From: Rhodospirillales bacterium
GTDB taxonomy: Bacteria; Pseudomonadota; Alphaproteobacteria; Rhodospirillales; JADHTD01
Reading direction: 5' to 3'
Assembly (NCBI GenBank): GCA_016776525.1
Contig: JADHTD010000177.1
Span: forward strand, 1 to 6,115
DNA: 6,115 nt
This document shows positions 4,340 through 6,115 of this stretch, piece by piece (the first letter of the stretch is position 1; each line of letters starts with the position of its first letter). Below the pieces are notes generated by a model, which saw nothing but the letters and a program-made list of their open reading frames with translations, was not told the origin of the DNA and ran no database searches. Made by a program: the position numbers and the translations under genes.

Positions 4340-6115
4340 ATGGTCGCCATAACCTTACCCGACGGCAGCGTCAAAAACTTCGACGGATCCGTTACCGGTG
4401 CCGAGATTGCCGCCGATATCGGACCCGGCCTGGCCAAGGCCGCCCTGGCCGTGCGCGTCGACGGCGAGATGAAGGACCTCAGCCTGTCCATTGAGCAGGA
4501 TGCGGAAGTCTCTATCGTCACCACCAAGGACGAGGACGCCCTGGACCTTTTGCGTCATGACGCCGCCCATGTGATGGCCGAAGCCGTGCAGGAATTGTAT
4601 CCCGGCACGCAGGTCACCATCGGGCCGTCCATCGAGAACGGTTTCTATTACGACTTTGCCCGCGATGAGCCGTTCACCCCCGACGACCTGGAAAAAATTG
4701 AAGCCAAGATGGCGGAAATCGTCGACCGCGATTCCCCCTTCGTGCGCGAAGTTTGGGGCCGCGCCGAAGCCATCAAGACCTTCGAAGACATGGGCGAGGC
4801 CTATAAAGCCGAACTGATCCGCGACCTGCCGGAAGACGAACCGATCGGCATCTACCGCCAGGGCGACTGGTTCGACCTGTGCCGGGGTCCGCACCTGCCG
4901 TCGACGGGCAAGCTGGGCAAGGCCTTTAAGCTGATGAAACTGGCCGGGGCCTACTGGCGGGGCGATTCCAACAACGCCATGCTGCAACGCATTTACGGCA
5001 CCGCCTGGGCCGACAAAAAACAGCTTAAACAGTACCTTCACATGCTGGAGGAAGCCGAGAAACGCGACCACCGCCGCCTCGGCCGGGAGATGAGCCTCTT
5101 TCATTTCCAGGACGTCGCCGCCGGTTCCGCTTTCTGGCATCCGAAGGGATGGCGGCTGTATCGCACGGTGCAGAATTACATGCGGTCCCGCCTCGACGAG
5201 TCCGGTTATGTCGAGGTCAACACGCCGCAACTGGTCGACCGTGGCCTGTGGGAAGCCTCCGGCCACTGGGAGAAGTTCCGCGAGAACATGTTCATCTCTG
5301 AGGCCGAGGACAAAATCCTCGCCATCAAGCCGATGAACTGTCCGTGCCATGTGCAGATTTTCAAACAGGGCATCACCAGCTACCGCGACCTGCCGATCCG
5401 CATGGCCGAATTCGGATCCTGTCACCGCAACGAACCGTCCGGCGCCCTGCACGGCCTCATGCGGGTGCGCGCCTTTACCCAGGACGATGCTCATATTTTC
5501 TGCACCGAAGACCAGATTACGTCGGAGACGGAAATCTTCTGCAAGCTGTTGCTGGATATCTATAAGGACTTCGGCTTCGAGGACGTGGTTATTAAATTTT
5601 CCGACCGGCCGGAAATCCGTGCCGGTGACGATGCCACCTGGGACAAGGCGGAAAAGGCCTTGCTGGACGCCACCCAGGCGACCGGCCTGGAAACCGAATT
5701 GAACCCCGGCGAAGGCGCTTTCTATGGGCCGAAACTGGAATTCGTGCTGCGCGACACCATTGGCCGCGACTGGCAGTGCGGCACCCTACAGGTGGACTTC
5801 GTGCTGCCCGAACGGCTCGACGCCAACTACATCGGCGAAGACGGCGAGAAGCACCGCCCGGTCATGCTGCACCGGGCCATCCTGGGATCGTTCGAGCGTT
5901 TCATCGGCATCCTGGTCGAACACTATGCCGGGCGTTTCCCGCTGTGGCTGGCCCCTTTGCAGATCGTGGTCGCCACCATCACCAGCGATGCCGACGCCTA
6001 CGCCGAACAGGTGCTGGCGGCGTTGAAGGAAGCCGGATTGGAAGCCGAGGCCGACCTCAGGAACGAAAAGATCAACTACAAAATCCGCGAACACAGCCAC
6101 GCCAAAGTGCCGGTG
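4340..6115 (+). CDS. thrS: Threonyl-tRNA synthetase (3' end beyond window)
   Basis: This class II enzyme charges tRNA-Thr with threonine in the cytoplasm. 592 codons are visible with no stop; against about 640 for the family, roughly 50 residues of the anticodon-binding domain are missing. The start is firm: MVAITLPDGS aligns with the known N terminus of bacterial ThrRS. Domains in order: TGS (about 1-61); editing domain with HDAAH (His73, His77) and CRGPH (Cys181, His185), so clearance of mischarged serine should be intact; catalytic core (about 240-530); anticodon-binding domain from about 535 (LAPLQIVVATI). The zinc ligands Cys334 (MNCPC), His385 (QDDAH) and His511 (MLHRAILGSFERF) are all present. 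Motif 2 is CHRNEPSGALHGLMRVRAFT (361-380), with Arg363. Residue 336 is Cys where the E. coli enzyme has Gly. The Shine-Dalgarno is poor (AAAGAC about 6 nt upstream). It probably has its own promoter at 4270-4297. Confidence 0.97.
   Translation, partial: MVAITLPDGSVKNFDGSVTGAEIAADIGPGLAKAALAVRVDGEMKDLSLSIEQDAEVSIVTTKDEDALDLLRHDAAHVMAEAVQELYPGTQVTIGPSIENGFYYDFARDEPFTPDDLEKIEAKMAEIVDRDSPFVREVWGRAEAIKTFEDMGEAYKAELIRDLPEDEPIGIYRQGDWFDLCRGPHLPSTGKLGKAFKLMKLAGAYWRGDSNNAMLQRIYGTAWADKKQLKQYLHMLEEAEKRDHRRLGREMSLFHFQDVAAGSAFWHPKGWRLYRTVQNYMRSRLDESGYVEVNTPQLVDRGLWEASGHWEKFRENMFISEAEDKILAIKPMNCPCHVQIFKQGITSYRDLPIRMAEFGSCHRNEPSGALHGLMRVRAFTQDDAHIFCTEDQITSETEIFCKLLLDIYKDFGFEDVVIKFSDRPEIRAGDDATWDKAEKALLDATQATGLETELNPGEGAFYGPKLEFVLRDTIGRDWQCGTLQVDFVLPERLDANYIGEDGEKHRPVMLHRAILGSFERFIGILVEHYAGRFPLWLAPLQIVVATITSDADAYAEQVLAALKEAGLEAEADLRNEKINYKIREHSHAKVPV

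Noticed and set aside
4355..5494. A 379-codon open frame on the minus strand opposite thrS.
   Set aside because: It has the same codon-aligned antisense phase; it ends exactly where thrS uses a TTA codon (4355-4357). thrS itself is unmistakable, so this is a shadow.
1..6115. Mobile elements, CRISPR arrays, defence genes or tRNAs.
   Set aside because: No direct-repeat array, transposase or integrase motif, tRNA-like fold or compositional break is visible. All long stretches are explained by the six genes.

Overview
The window looks like an ordinary chromosomal segment of a GC-rich alphaproteobacterium, probably Rhodospirillales-like. That placement is inference. It rests on strong G/C third-position bias and on a gene set (YeeZ-like SDR epimerase, DUF1194 protein, ABHD10-like hydrolase, GT4/GT9 pair, thrS) that I associate with that class from memory, not from any search. 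I see no mobile element, CRISPR array, tRNA or rRNA, and no sign of foreign base composition. Coding is almost gapless.

Layout, left to right: (1) the 3' end of an NAD(P)-dependent epimerase/dehydratase gene on +. (2) After a short gap with a good promoter-like sequence, a secreted DUF1194 protein with a von Willebrand factor A-like fold, on +. (3) An alpha/beta hydrolase on -, convergent with the DUF1194 gene; the two stop codons share the bases CTAA. (4) Divergent from the hydrolase, with only 15 bp between the two ATGs, a GT4 glycosyltransferase on +. (5) A GT9 (heptosyltransferase-like) glycosyltransferase joined to it by a TGATG stop/start overlap. (6) After 66 bp carrying a TTGACA-type promoter candidate, thrS, encoding threonyl-tRNA synthetase. 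It runs off the right edge after 592 codons, about 50 short of full length.

The GT4-GT9 pair almost certainly forms one translationally coupled unit acting on a cell-envelope glycan (LPS core or a similar polymer). The sequence does not give the acceptor. thrS is a housekeeping gene that probably has its own promoter, possibly with read-through from the glycosyltransferases. The DUF1194 protein is exported and the hydrolase is cytoplasmic; nothing in the sequence ties either to the glycan genes.

I did not find a convincing undescribed system. The points most worth checking are the very tight divergent start region at 2028-2137, where both promoters seem to lie inside the opposite gene, and a small hairpin that overlaps both the GT9 stop codon and the -35 box of the thrS promoter candidate.
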